DNA from: Rubripirellula tenax | GTDB taxonomy: Bacteria > Planctomycetota > Planctomycetia > Pirellulales > Pirellulaceae | Assembly: GCF_007860125.1 (NCBI RefSeq) | Contig: NZ_SJPW01000003.1 | Span: forward strand, 186,001 to 250,000 | DNA length: 64,000 bases | Direction: 5' to 3' | Program-made: the position numbers and the translations under genes | The notes under the pieces: model-generated | Told to the model about the DNA's origin: nothing | The model's database searches: none | Seen by the model: the letters and a program-made list of their open reading frames with translations, nothing else | Shown here: positions 1 through 8,107 of the stretch, in pieces | Layout of the letters: each line of letters opens with the position of its first letter | How positions within the stretch are numbered: the first letter of the stretch is position 1

Positions 1-426
1 GACTCCCAATTCATCTAACCAAGACGCGGCCGATTGCGTTGTCGCGTTTCCTTGGCGATGGTCGATCCCAAACTGAACGTTCGCGGTCGGTGAGAGTTCG
101 TCAAAGAGTGCGAACTGTTGAAAGACGATGCCGACTCGTGGGGTCCGCGATTGCGGTTTGCTTTCTGGTTCACCGGCGACGCCCCCAAGTTCGATGTCGC
201 CGTCCCACGTGACCGTTTCGCCACGACGGGGAATCAAACCCGCCAACACGCGAAGCAGCACCGATTTGCCGGCGCCGCTGCCGCCAACAATCACCGTGAT
301 CTTCCCACCGGGCATCGTGACCGTCGTGTCCGCCAAGAGCGGCAACGCGCCAACGCGGACGTTCACATCAACAAGGCGCAGCGGCCGATCGTCAAGAATT
401 TCGGGGGAACCGTTCCCGTCGGTCAT
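1..426 (-). CDS. ABC transporter ATP-binding protein (3' end cut by window edge)
   Basis: Only the N-terminal 142 residues lie in the window; the gene runs off the left edge. The ATG is at 426-424, overlapping the upstream gene's TGA (ATGA), so the two are probably translationally coupled. A Walker A motif GGSGAGKS lies near residue 53 and a Q-loop FQQ near residue 103; the signature and Walker B regions are outside the window. It should energise an importer or exporter at the inner membrane. The preceding membrane-anchored protein suggests an Mla/MCE-like lipid transporter, but that is inference. The ABC ATPase call is firm, the substrate unknown. Confidence 0.88.
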   Translation of the reverse strand, partial: MTDGNGSPEILDDRPLRLVDVNVRVGALPLLADTTVTMPGGKITVIVGGSGAGKSVLLRVLAGLIPRRGETVTWDGDIELGGVAGEPESKPQSRTPRVGIVFQQFALFDELSPTANVQFGIDHRQGNATTQSAASWLDELGV

Positions 427-1742
427 TTCGAATCATCCTCGTTCGCCATATAGACGATCGGGTAGGGCATCGGTTCATTCGAAAAACCGATGACGGGCGG
501 CGCGCCATCGCGGTTCGTCGTCTCGGCCAAACGAACCACGATCCAGCGGCGGTCTTTGCCCAGAATCTGATTTCGCAACACGCGAGCAAAGTTCGGATTG
601 ATGCCCTCTTCCTGAGTTCCAAACAGGTCGTCGCCGATCTGTCGCGCAACCGGTTCCAATCGCTCGCTCGTCAACGCGAACGCACGCCGCGCATCGTCGC
701 TGGTCCAGACTTCGGTCCAAGCGTTTCGAAGCTCCACGTTGTCGACGAACGTTTCCTTCAAAATCGTGCGTACCAGTTCACGGGCCTGCGGATCCGCAGC
801 GATCTCCGTTGCCACTTCCGCCAACTCGGATCGAATTGCACCGTTGGCAGCGACATCCGTGATGATTTCTTGCACCGCAACGACGACGTCGTCCATATGA
901 GACTCAAAAACGGGGATCGCCTGTTCCTCGACAAAGCGGTCCCATTCTTCTTGCAGCAAATCCTTCTTCGGCAACGGCGATCGGTCGTAAACGGCCCGCC
1001 AACCAAATCGCCAAATTGATGCTTTATCCCAAAGCTCGCGGCCAATTTTTTCGGCTTCGGGTTCGCCGTGCTGGCGAACGATCGGCAGAATCTCACGCCG
1101 GGCAAGGGGGATCAACCGATCCTTCATCACTTGGTCGTTCCATCGGGCGACCAATTGATCCACTTCGCCACGGTGCCGCCCGATCGAGCGTCGAAACTCA
1201 TCTTCGATGATTGGCAGCGACCGCTGGAAGCTCAACTGGACCAGCGGCACATAGGCGGCCGCCAATTGATCTCCGTGCATGGCCATGGCATCGCTCAGTC
1301 GACGAGCAATTTTTTCGCGTTGATCATCCGGCAACATCGTGGCGACAATATCCTCGAGCCGACCGCTGCTGCGATACTGCGTCCACTGGCACTGCGCGAC
1401 ATCCCAATCGGGATGATTCCAGCCGATGACCAGTTGTGAGGTTTTATCCCCGCGAGGGGCCAATGATTGCACGAATCCGACCTGTGACCATTCGCCCGAG
1501 TCGTCTTGAAGGAAGACGGGATCGTTCGGCTTCAAGCGAGACGACGGATCGATCGCTTCGAACCGCGTCCCAGCGCCGCTGAAGTACGCGCCACTGAAGT
1601 AACGGATCAGCGTGCGATGCACCGGCGGCGCGGCATCGTCGCCACTGGACCGGACGCCCCACCACGCAATCGCCATCGCGGACACCCAAAAAACGATGCC
1701 CAGGCCGCGAGTGATGCTGTGTTGATTGGATCGTGTCCTCAT
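423..1742 (-). CDS. Membrane-anchored protein of unknown function, partner of ABC ATPase
   Basis: About 439 residues from the ATG at 1742. The open frame extends to 2135, but that would run into the divergent NHL gene and adds low-complexity Pro/Arg sequence, so the internal ATG is preferred. One hydrophobic segment lies at roughly residues 12-29, followed by a short beta-like stretch (RLKPNDPVFL, then GFVQSL) faintly like the start of an MCE/MlaD domain, then a long charged, probably alpha-helical region. Its stop overlaps the ATPase start, implying a common complex. I do not recognise the family with confidence; an Mla-like periplasmic component is one possibility. Confidence 0.6.
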   Translation of the reverse strand: MRTRSNQHSITRGLGIVFWVSAMAIAWWGVRSSGDDAAPPVHRTLIRYFSGAYFSGAGTRFEAIDPSSRLKPNDPVFLQDDSGEWSQVGFVQSLAPRGDKTSQLVIGWNHPDWDVAQCQWTQYRSSGRLEDIVATMLPDDQREKIARRLSDAMAMHGDQLAAAYVPLVQLSFQRSLPIIEDEFRRSIGRHRGEVDQLVARWNDQVMKDRLIPLARREILPIVRQHGEPEAEKIGRELWDKASIWRFGWRAVYDRSPLPKKDLLQEEWDRFVEEQAIPVFESHMDDVVVAVQEIITDVAANGAIRSELAEVATEIAADPQARELVRTILKETFVDNVELRNAWTEVWTSDDARRAFALTSERLEPVARQIGDDLFGTQEEGINPNFARVLRNQILGKDRRWIVVRLAETTNRDGAPPVIGFSNEPMPYPIVYMANEDDSK

Positions 1743-1814
1743 GAGGCGTAGGATAACTTGTCCACCACGACTTTGGCGACCATGCCGGGGTCGCCGGCAG
1801 GGCAACTCATTTTT

Positions 1815-1832
1815 AGAACCTATATAAGTTCT
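1815..1832. promoter_or_regulatory. Near-perfect 18-bp palindrome in divergent promoter region
   Basis: AGAAC and GTTCT arms enclose a TATATA core, with one mismatched pair across the dyad. It lies between the divergent membrane-protein gene (start 1742) and NHL gene (start 1933). The core resembles a -10 element, so a bound dimeric repressor could control one or both genes. No regulator is identified. Confidence 0.35.
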
Positions 1833-1932
1833 GAGGTCGCCAGTTGTTGCCAGCGCGTTCACCACCCGCGGCGTGAGGAAGTACGATAGGGGCCCACCGT
1901 GTTCTGTCCTGCCCACTTTCGGAGTCTGTTTC

Positions 1933-2952
1933 GTGAAACGCTTTCTTCTCGGCTTATTGGTTGCTTTGTCATTAAACGCTGTCGACCGCGTGAACGGTGA
2001 AGACGATGTCGCCCCGGTACGGATGGGATGCGGCATCATGACATTCGATACCGTGCCCGGGTGGGGACTTCGGCCGGACGGCAACTCGGCGATCGGATCG
2101 ACGCACGGCGGCGTCGTGGTCGACAAAGCAGGCAATATTTACACGAGTGCGAAAGAAGGCGTTTTCGTTTTCTCGCCCGATGGAAAAGTGGTCCAGTCAT
2201 ACCTAGGAAAAGCGTACTCGAATATCCATGACATGGAGATCCGGGAAGAAGAGAGCGGCGAGTTCATCTATGGAGCTCGCAACGCAGACGCCGAAGGCAT
2301 CAAGTTCAACGCTCACTCGGGCGAGATCGTGTTGCATTTGGGTGTACCGGAAGAATCGGGACTGAAGGACTCGATCAAATTCAACCCGACGGCGATCACC
2401 GTCGCTGGCAACGGAGACATCTTCTTGTCCAACGGTTACGCCAGCAACCACATTTTCAAATACGACAAGACTGGAAAGTACTTGATGCACTTTGGCACCA
2501 AGGGCAACGGAATGAAGGAGTTCAACACCGCGCACGGGATGACACTTGACACGCGGTACGAACCGCCGCGTTTGCTGATCTGTGATCGCAACCACGAACC
2601 GAAGGGTCGGCTGCTGCACTATTCGCTGAACGGCGAGTTCATGGACGAAGTCATCACCGGTTTGGGAATGCCGACATCCGTGGCGATTCAGGGCGACTAC
2701 GTTTCCGTTCCCGACTTGTTGGGACGCTTGGTCATCTTGGACAAGTCCAACACGATCATGGCCGTCTTGGGATTCAATCCAGATCCCGCGAAAGGCCGAA
2801 ACTTCAATGTCCCTCAAGACCAATGGGTGGAAGGGATCTTCAGCGGGACGCACGGTTCATACTGGGATGCCGATGGGAACCTTTACGTTCAAGACTGGAA
2901 CGTGGCCGGACGAATCATGAAACTGGTCCGCGCCGTTCCGTCGTCGAACTAA
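1933..2952 (+). CDS. Secreted NHL-repeat beta-propeller protein
   Basis: 339 residues from a GTG at 1933 preceded by GGAG at 8-nt spacing. The frame opens at 1873, but the GTG gives a clean signal peptide (MKRFLLGLLVALSL then a polar cleavage region). The body has repeated blocks of the type GGVVVDKAGNIYTS, FLSNGYASNHIFKYD and WDADGNLYVQDWN, typical of NHL/peptidyl-amidoglycolate-lyase-like propellers with Asp-Gly-Asn turns. Planctomycetes carry many such exported propellers; their substrates are mostly unknown. It stands alone, convergent with the sulfatase 12 bp away. Confidence 0.8.
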   Translation: MKRFLLGLLVALSLNAVDRVNGEDDVAPVRMGCGIMTFDTVPGWGLRPDGNSAIGSTHGGVVVDKAGNIYTSAKEGVFVFSPDGKVVQSYLGKAYSNIHDMEIREEESGEFIYGARNADAEGIKFNAHSGEIVLHLGVPEESGLKDSIKFNPTAITVAGNGDIFLSNGYASNHIFKYDKTGKYLMHFGTKGNGMKEFNTAHGMTLDTRYEPPRLLICDRNHEPKGRLLHYSLNGEFMDEVITGLGMPTSVAIQGDYVSVPDLLGRLVILDKSNTIMAVLGFNPDPAKGRNFNVPQDQWVEGIFSGTHGSYWDADGNLYVQDWNVAGRIMKLVRAVPSSN

Positions 2953-2964
2953 CCAGCGCATCCA

Positions 2965-4449
2965 TCAAGGATCGATTGAGTCAAGGATCGATGAAATCGA
3001 TTTTGCGATCGCCGGTGAATCCAAGTGCGGTTCACCGTGCGATTGTGCGTAGGCTCTCAGTGCCCCAGCAAATTCCGTAGCGATCGGGGCGTATCCGTCG
3101 CGGCCCATTTGGTTGACGACCTCGTCGGGATCCGATTGAAGGTCGAACAACCAAGGTTCATCCGAAACGGACACGATGAACTTGTACCGATCGCTAACCG
3201 CGGCCAACCATCCCGGCTTGGGACCCGCCGATCGCAAAAACGTCACGTCGTTCCACGCTGTGTCCGCATCGTCGGTCAACAATCGCGACGCATCACGCCC
3301 CTCGCTCGTATCGGATCGTTTACTCGCGTCGAACCCCATCAGCGTCAAAATCGTCGGTTTGAAATCGACGGTCCCGAGCGCCGCATCCACTCGCGTCCGC
3401 GGCGCGATCTTTCCCGGTGCCGCGACGATCATCGGAATTTTGGCGCTGCCTTCGTATGGATTCCCTTTGTTCAATCGACCGTGTTCGTAGCAAAGGTCAC
3501 CGTGATCCGACGTAAAGACAACGATGGTGCGATCGGTCAGTCCAAGATCGTCGATCGTCTTTGTGATTCTCGCTACGTTGTCGTCGATGCAACGGACCAT
3601 CCCAAAGTACAACGCCATCTGTTGGGCAGAAAACTTTAGATTCGATTTCTTCCCACTGTCCGACAACCATTTTGGCTGAGGGCTCGATTGTGAAAACGTG
3701 GCCGGCGGGCGAATGGGGGTGTTCTCGAACATCGAATCGTAGGGCGGGCGAACCGTGTTGGGTCCGTGTGGATCCGGCAGACTGAGGTGGTAGCAAAACG
3801 GCTCCTCGGCATGCTCGCGGATGAATTCGATCGCTCGATCGGATAGCCAATCCGTTGAGAACGATTTTTCATCAGCACCGGCAAGCGAGTAACTCGGTTC
3901 GTCATTCTTGGCCGTCGCCGCAACGCGTGGTCCGTCATCGGTCAATTCGAACTTCTTCCAATGGCCGCGGTTGAACATATATCGGTTGTCTCGGAAACCG
4001 AATTGTCGCTCGGGCGCCCACTGGGGTTTGCCCGGTCCGTCGAGATGCCACTTACCGGCGTATCCGGTCGCGTACCCGTTCTGGCGCAGCACCTCGGCGA
4101 AGGTGACGACATCGTTGCTGAGCGGTCGATCGTTCTGCCAACTGCCCGTGTTCTGGGGATAGCGTCCGGAAAAGAATGCAGCTCGCGATGGCGTGCAGAC
4201 CGGGCTGGTTGCATAGAACGAAGTGCAGATCGCGCCGCGGTGGGCGATCGCATCGATCGCGGGAGTTTCCACGACAGCCTGGTTTCCCCAAACCATCGCT
4301 TGCTCCGGCGTCAACGTCTCACGATAACATCCGAGCGTTCGAAAATTGTGTTCGTCGGTCTGGATGATCACCAAGTTCATGGGTGAATCGGCAACCACGC
4401 CGACCGCAAGGGTCGCACCTAGGATCCAGAAACCGAAAACTTTGAACAT
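2965..4449 (-). CDS. Secreted Cys-type sulfatase
   Basis: 494 residues from the ATG at 4449, which follows GAGAG and starts a signal peptide (MFKVFGFWILGATLAVG); an upstream ATG at 4476 would add nine polar residues. The sulfatase signature CTPSRA holds Cys85, the residue that must become formylglycine. The first metal motif is TDEH instead of the usual DD, and TSDHGD and a GNPYEGSAKIP segment follow further on. It would hydrolyse sulfate esters, probably on algal polysaccharides, in the periplasm or outside; the substrate cannot be read from sequence. No sulfatase-maturing enzyme is nearby. Confidence 0.92.
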   Translation of the reverse strand: MFKVFGFWILGATLAVGVVADSPMNLVIIQTDEHNFRTLGCYRETLTPEQAMVWGNQAVVETPAIDAIAHRGAICTSFYATSPVCTPSRAAFFSGRYPQNTGSWQNDRPLSNDVVTFAEVLRQNGYATGYAGKWHLDGPGKPQWAPERQFGFRDNRYMFNRGHWKKFELTDDGPRVAATAKNDEPSYSLAGADEKSFSTDWLSDRAIEFIREHAEEPFCYHLSLPDPHGPNTVRPPYDSMFENTPIRPPATFSQSSPQPKWLSDSGKKSNLKFSAQQMALYFGMVRCIDDNVARITKTIDDLGLTDRTIVVFTSDHGDLCYEHGRLNKGNPYEGSAKIPMIVAAPGKIAPRTRVDAALGTVDFKPTILTLMGFDASKRSDTSEGRDASRLLTDDADTAWNDVTFLRSAGPKPGWLAAVSDRYKFIVSVSDEPWLFDLQSDPDEVVNQMGRDGYAPIATEFAGALRAYAQSHGEPHLDSPAIAKSISSILDSIDP

Positions 4450-4539
4450 GATGTCTCTCACATGATTTGCTGACAACGATGTGCCGCGAAAACGGGCGGC
4501 AGCGTCGGATCAGTCTAACCACTGAGTGACCGTCAAGGT

Positions 4540-6699
4540 TCAGTCTAGTCCGTAGTGTTCCACTTCGGGCCAATAGATATCTTCGAACGCATCGGGTTCG
4601 TGGAAGTCAGGGCTGTTGTCCAAGTCGTGACACGTCATGCACTTCTCGCGAGCCTTTTCGAGCGGCAACTTCATCGACTCGCGAAGCTTGTCACGAAGGG
4701 CGACTTCCACCGTCGCCCCTTCGGCTTCCGCTGCGGCGTGTCCGGCGCCCGGTCCGTGACAGTTTTCGCAACCGTTACCGGTCAAGTGGGAAGTTTCTTC
4801 CAGCGACAAATAACCTGTCTCATAGGGATAATAGTCCTGAGCATTCCAGCCGGTGACGTGGCAACTGATACACTCGGGATCAAAGTGACGGGCGATGTCA
4901 CTGCGTTCTTTGGGCGGATGAACCAGGTGTTCGGTTGCTTCGGCGTGGGCGGAACTCTCCCAGACGGCGTACGCGTTGGTGTGACACTTGCCGCACGCTT
5001 CGCTGCCCACAAACGTTTCAGTGGAGGAGTGCTTGATCGGCGGCAGCAATCCCAATCCGCCCAATCCGATGTCACGAAGTTGGTTTTGGTAATCGGCCAT
5101 GACGCCTCGCATTTGCGGGGCATCGGCGAATTCGTGCGTCAACGGCACCCGCGCATACTTCGTCGTCCCATCGGGATACAACCCGATGATGCCCGCATAC
5201 ATGCCTTTGTCGCCCGTCACGATAATTCGCGTCTTTGATCCTTCGATCGATTCGGCTTGATAGGTTGGTTCGCCATAGCCACCGGCCGCTACCACCAAGT
5301 CGAATCCGGCTACCTTGCGAACCAGTTCTTTGGCAGCGTCTTCTTTGCCGAAGTACAACAGTACGCTGTAGTCAGGCGACTTGGCCGCCAAGTCTTTCGT
5401 GGCCGCGGTTAGCGAGGGAAGGGGATCGCTAACCGTCAAAGCGTCGTCGGCGGCGACTTCCATCGCATCCGGATCCAAGACACTGGTAACGCCGATCTTC
5501 ATCCCGTTCTTTTCGACGATGCGAATGCGGGGCAGATACTCCGGATCGAACAGCACCACGTTCGCCGAAACGAAAAAGTCTTCTTCCGCCGCTAAGGCCA
5601 ATAAATCGCCGACGCCTAATCGAACGTCATCGGGGCCGAAACCGACCGCTTGGTACTTCATTTCATCGAGGGCGCGCACGGACTGTTGCAACTTGATCGC
5701 GGCCTGCTTTCCAAACCGGCGAACTTGGTTTCCGGCGTCCATAGGGACCACGTCCCAGCCGCGATCGGTCAGCGATTCGATGAACGTAAACCGGCGTGCG
5801 ACCCCGCCCTTTTGACGATCCAAGCCGGTGCAACCGCAGGGTTCGATGTAGCCGTGTTGTTGGCCGGTGAAGACGAGCGCGACCGACGGGCGATCCCAAG
5901 TCGTATAGTCCTCGGGTCCATCCAGAGCATTGGGGAACACGGGCGTCGAGGGAGTCGTGGACGGCTCGGCTTTTGAGGCGATCGTGGGATCGATTGCCAT
6001 CGCCGGTTGCGTCGACGCGACCGAAGCCGACGGCGATTCGGCTTTGGCAGTCGCGTCCATCGTCTCGGTCACATCTTCTTTTGCGGGCGGTGTGACGTTG
6101 GCGGGCGATTCCTTTTCGGCCGGCATGGCTTTTTCGGCAGCTTCGACCGGCTTGGCAAACGCAGGATCCCGTTCGCCCTTGGGCGTTGGTATCACCTCGA
6201 TGATGCTACCAGGCTGAGGGCCCTGTGGAATCTGAATCAATTGAGTCGCGACCGCTTCGCTTGCGAATGTTTCACCGGCGAAGGGGGAACTCTGATCGAA
6301 CGGACCAGAGTCAAACCGACCTGGGAACCCCGATTCCGCTTCGGTCGTTTGCACGTTCATGCGAAACGAGATCGGTTGCGTTGAATGAGTTTCCGTTGCC
6401 AGCAGCGACGGCGCGGCAATGCCTGTCGGCGACAGGGTACCCGGGTCGCTGGATTGGCCGGTCGGCATTCCCACAGCGAGATCCGCCTGAGGGGTCATCG
6501 GTAGAGCGGGTGGCGAGCATCCGACCGCTCCGACCACGAGCAATCCGATCGCCATAGCACCGCTGACGACGCCAGCCCGTCGTCGACGCATCTCAGAAAC
6601 CGTGTCGCGATGTCCGCGCGAGATATTTTCCACTGGATTCGTTGGATTAGAGTCGCTTGACCAAAATTTCATTTCAAACATTGCGAACCAATCCGACAT
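4540..6699 (-). CDS. Tetraheme cytochrome c lipoprotein with UshA-like N-terminal region
   Basis: 719 residues. The ATG at 6699 has GGAG five bases upstream. A basic stretch and hydrophobic segment end in a lipobox-like VGAVGC near residue 60, then a Pro/Ala/Glu-rich linker. From about residue 275 comes a 5'-nucleotidase/UshA-like domain with the GYIEPCGC and GGVARR motifs typical of cytochrome-linked members. The last 160 residues hold four heme sites: CGKCH, CISCH, CENCH and CMTCH. It is probably a membrane-tethered periplasmic redox protein. It sits 14 bp after the DUF1573 gene and is probably cotranscribed. Electron partners are unknown. Confidence 0.85.
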   Translation of the reverse strand: MSDWFAMFEMKFWSSDSNPTNPVENISRGHRDTVSEMRRRRAGVVSGAMAIGLLVVGAVGCSPPALPMTPQADLAVGMPTGQSSDPGTLSPTGIAAPSLLATETHSTQPISFRMNVQTTEAESGFPGRFDSGPFDQSSPFAGETFASEAVATQLIQIPQGPQPGSIIEVIPTPKGERDPAFAKPVEAAEKAMPAEKESPANVTPPAKEDVTETMDATAKAESPSASVASTQPAMAIDPTIASKAEPSTTPSTPVFPNALDGPEDYTTWDRPSVALVFTGQQHGYIEPCGCTGLDRQKGGVARRFTFIESLTDRGWDVVPMDAGNQVRRFGKQAAIKLQQSVRALDEMKYQAVGFGPDDVRLGVGDLLALAAEEDFFVSANVVLFDPEYLPRIRIVEKNGMKIGVTSVLDPDAMEVAADDALTVSDPLPSLTAATKDLAAKSPDYSVLLYFGKEDAAKELVRKVAGFDLVVAAGGYGEPTYQAESIEGSKTRIIVTGDKGMYAGIIGLYPDGTTKYARVPLTHEFADAPQMRGVMADYQNQLRDIGLGGLGLLPPIKHSSTETFVGSEACGKCHTNAYAVWESSAHAEATEHLVHPPKERSDIARHFDPECISCHVTGWNAQDYYPYETGYLSLEETSHLTGNGCENCHGPGAGHAAAEAEGATVEVALRDKLRESMKLPLEKAREKCMTCHDLDNSPDFHEPDAFEDIYWPEVEHYGLD

Positions 6700-6713
6700 T
6701 GAAACTCCAGTTG

Positions 6714-7988
6714 CTAACGACCTTCGATAGCAAATTTGAGCACGACACGCATGCTCGACACCTTTGGATTATCTGACTTAATCCATATCGAACCGTAGTC
6801 CCTACTATCTTTACCGAGACGTGAGATCGTTTCATCACTCGGCACAAGCTCGATTTCGAGGGGGTACAAAACCATCGACCCACGGCTTTTGGGCTCACCC
6901 AAGACTGCCCTAACAACCCCTCCCGGCCTAGTCTCTCCAACCGTCAAGGTCGTATTGTCGCGTTCATCGCCTTTTAGCACAACAAACGTTTTCGCTTTCA
7001 GTTCGCCATCGGGGCCGATTCTCCCAAAATCGTAAAGGTATTCACCTGCCCACATGGTCAACTTGCTGCTTTCAAGCATTCTCAGTGGTCCCACCAACCT
7101 TCCCTTGACCGGGACTGTGATGTACCTGCCGGAGGCCTCCGCCGTGTCTTCTTCCGTCGATACCGTTTCGTCGCCGTCATCCGCCTTAGCCGGATCGCCA
7201 ATGTTGTTGAATCCGACCAGCAGGTTTTGGGAAATGTCACCCTGTTTCATGCCAGGCTTGATTTTTGCAACGACACGAAACGCTTGCACGGCAGCCTCGC
7301 CGCCTTCCATGTAATCTGCCTTGTCCAGAGGCTGTACTTCGATATCCGCCAGTTCCGTCATGGAATCGCTGGTGAACTTTAAGTCCGTCGTTTCGATCGT
7401 TGTGCCGGTGTAGTTGTAAATATCGCCCGTGATTTCGAACGAGTCACCCGTCGCGATTTCGCCGAACGTCCAAACATCGGGAACCAGCTGGAAGTCTTGA
7501 ATGACCTTGCCCGAAATTTTCAACGTGATGGCAACCGACTTTGGATCATCCGTCAACAATTGTGCTGATTGGCCAAAATCCGTGCTTCCGCCTTTGACGG
7601 TCCAGGTCAGCTTGATTTCGGTCTCTTCGCCCGGTTCGAGAATCTCTTTATTGAGCGCCCCGAGGGTACATTTACACGTCGATGCGCCCACCCTCAGCTT
7701 CAGGGGGCCTTCGCCTTCGTTGCGAATCCGGAACGTTTTTTCACCTTCTTGACCCGGCGACATCACGCCAAAGTCGTAATCCAAATCGTCGTCGATGACG
7801 ACTTTGCCGACTTTCTTCTTCTCTCGCTTGTCCAAGACTTCCGCAACGTTTTCGGACGTCACAGTTCCCGCCATATCGAACGGACCAAACAGGGCTTCAC
7901 GGTAGCCGTACCGGCTTTGGTTGATCGCCCACGCGGCCGAAGCGCCGATCAGGCCCGAGAGGAATGCGATAAAAATAAAAGTCTTCAT
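6714..7988 (-). CDS. DUF1573 domain protein, exported
   Basis: 424 residues from the ATG at 7988, which follows GGAAG; the longer frame to 8036 lacks this support. A signal peptide (MKTFIFIAFLSGLIGASAAWA) is followed by a DUF1573 immunoglobulin-like domain at about 60-150: DYDFGVMSPGQEGEKTF, then RNEG and the cysteine pair STCKCTLG. A second similar region follows to the C terminus. DUF1573 proteins are common in planctomycetes and Bacteroidetes and are poorly characterised. It is the first gene of a short operon with the tetraheme lipoprotein, so a role in the same periplasmic complex is plausible. Confidence 0.85.
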   Translation of the reverse strand: MKTFIFIAFLSGLIGASAAWAINQSRYGYREALFGPFDMAGTVTSENVAEVLDKREKKKVGKVVIDDDLDYDFGVMSPGQEGEKTFRIRNEGEGPLKLRVGASTCKCTLGALNKEILEPGEETEIKLTWTVKGGSTDFGQSAQLLTDDPKSVAITLKISGKVIQDFQLVPDVWTFGEIATGDSFEITGDIYNYTGTTIETTDLKFTSDSMTELADIEVQPLDKADYMEGGEAAVQAFRVVAKIKPGMKQGDISQNLLVGFNNIGDPAKADDGDETVSTEEDTAEASGRYITVPVKGRLVGPLRMLESSKLTMWAGEYLYDFGRIGPDGELKAKTFVVLKGDERDNTTLTVGETRPGGVVRAVLGEPKSRGSMVLYPLEIELVPSDETISRLGKDSRDYGSIWIKSDNPKVSSMRVVLKFAIEGR

Positions 7989-8107
7989 GGTGGCTTCCGA
8001 AAAACAGAGTCGATGCGTGCCCATGCTACGCAGCATCGCCGGTGGCAGTTCGATACCGGTTCACGATTGCCGAAGTAAAATGTAAGTCTCAAAAAACCGC
8101 AAAAACG

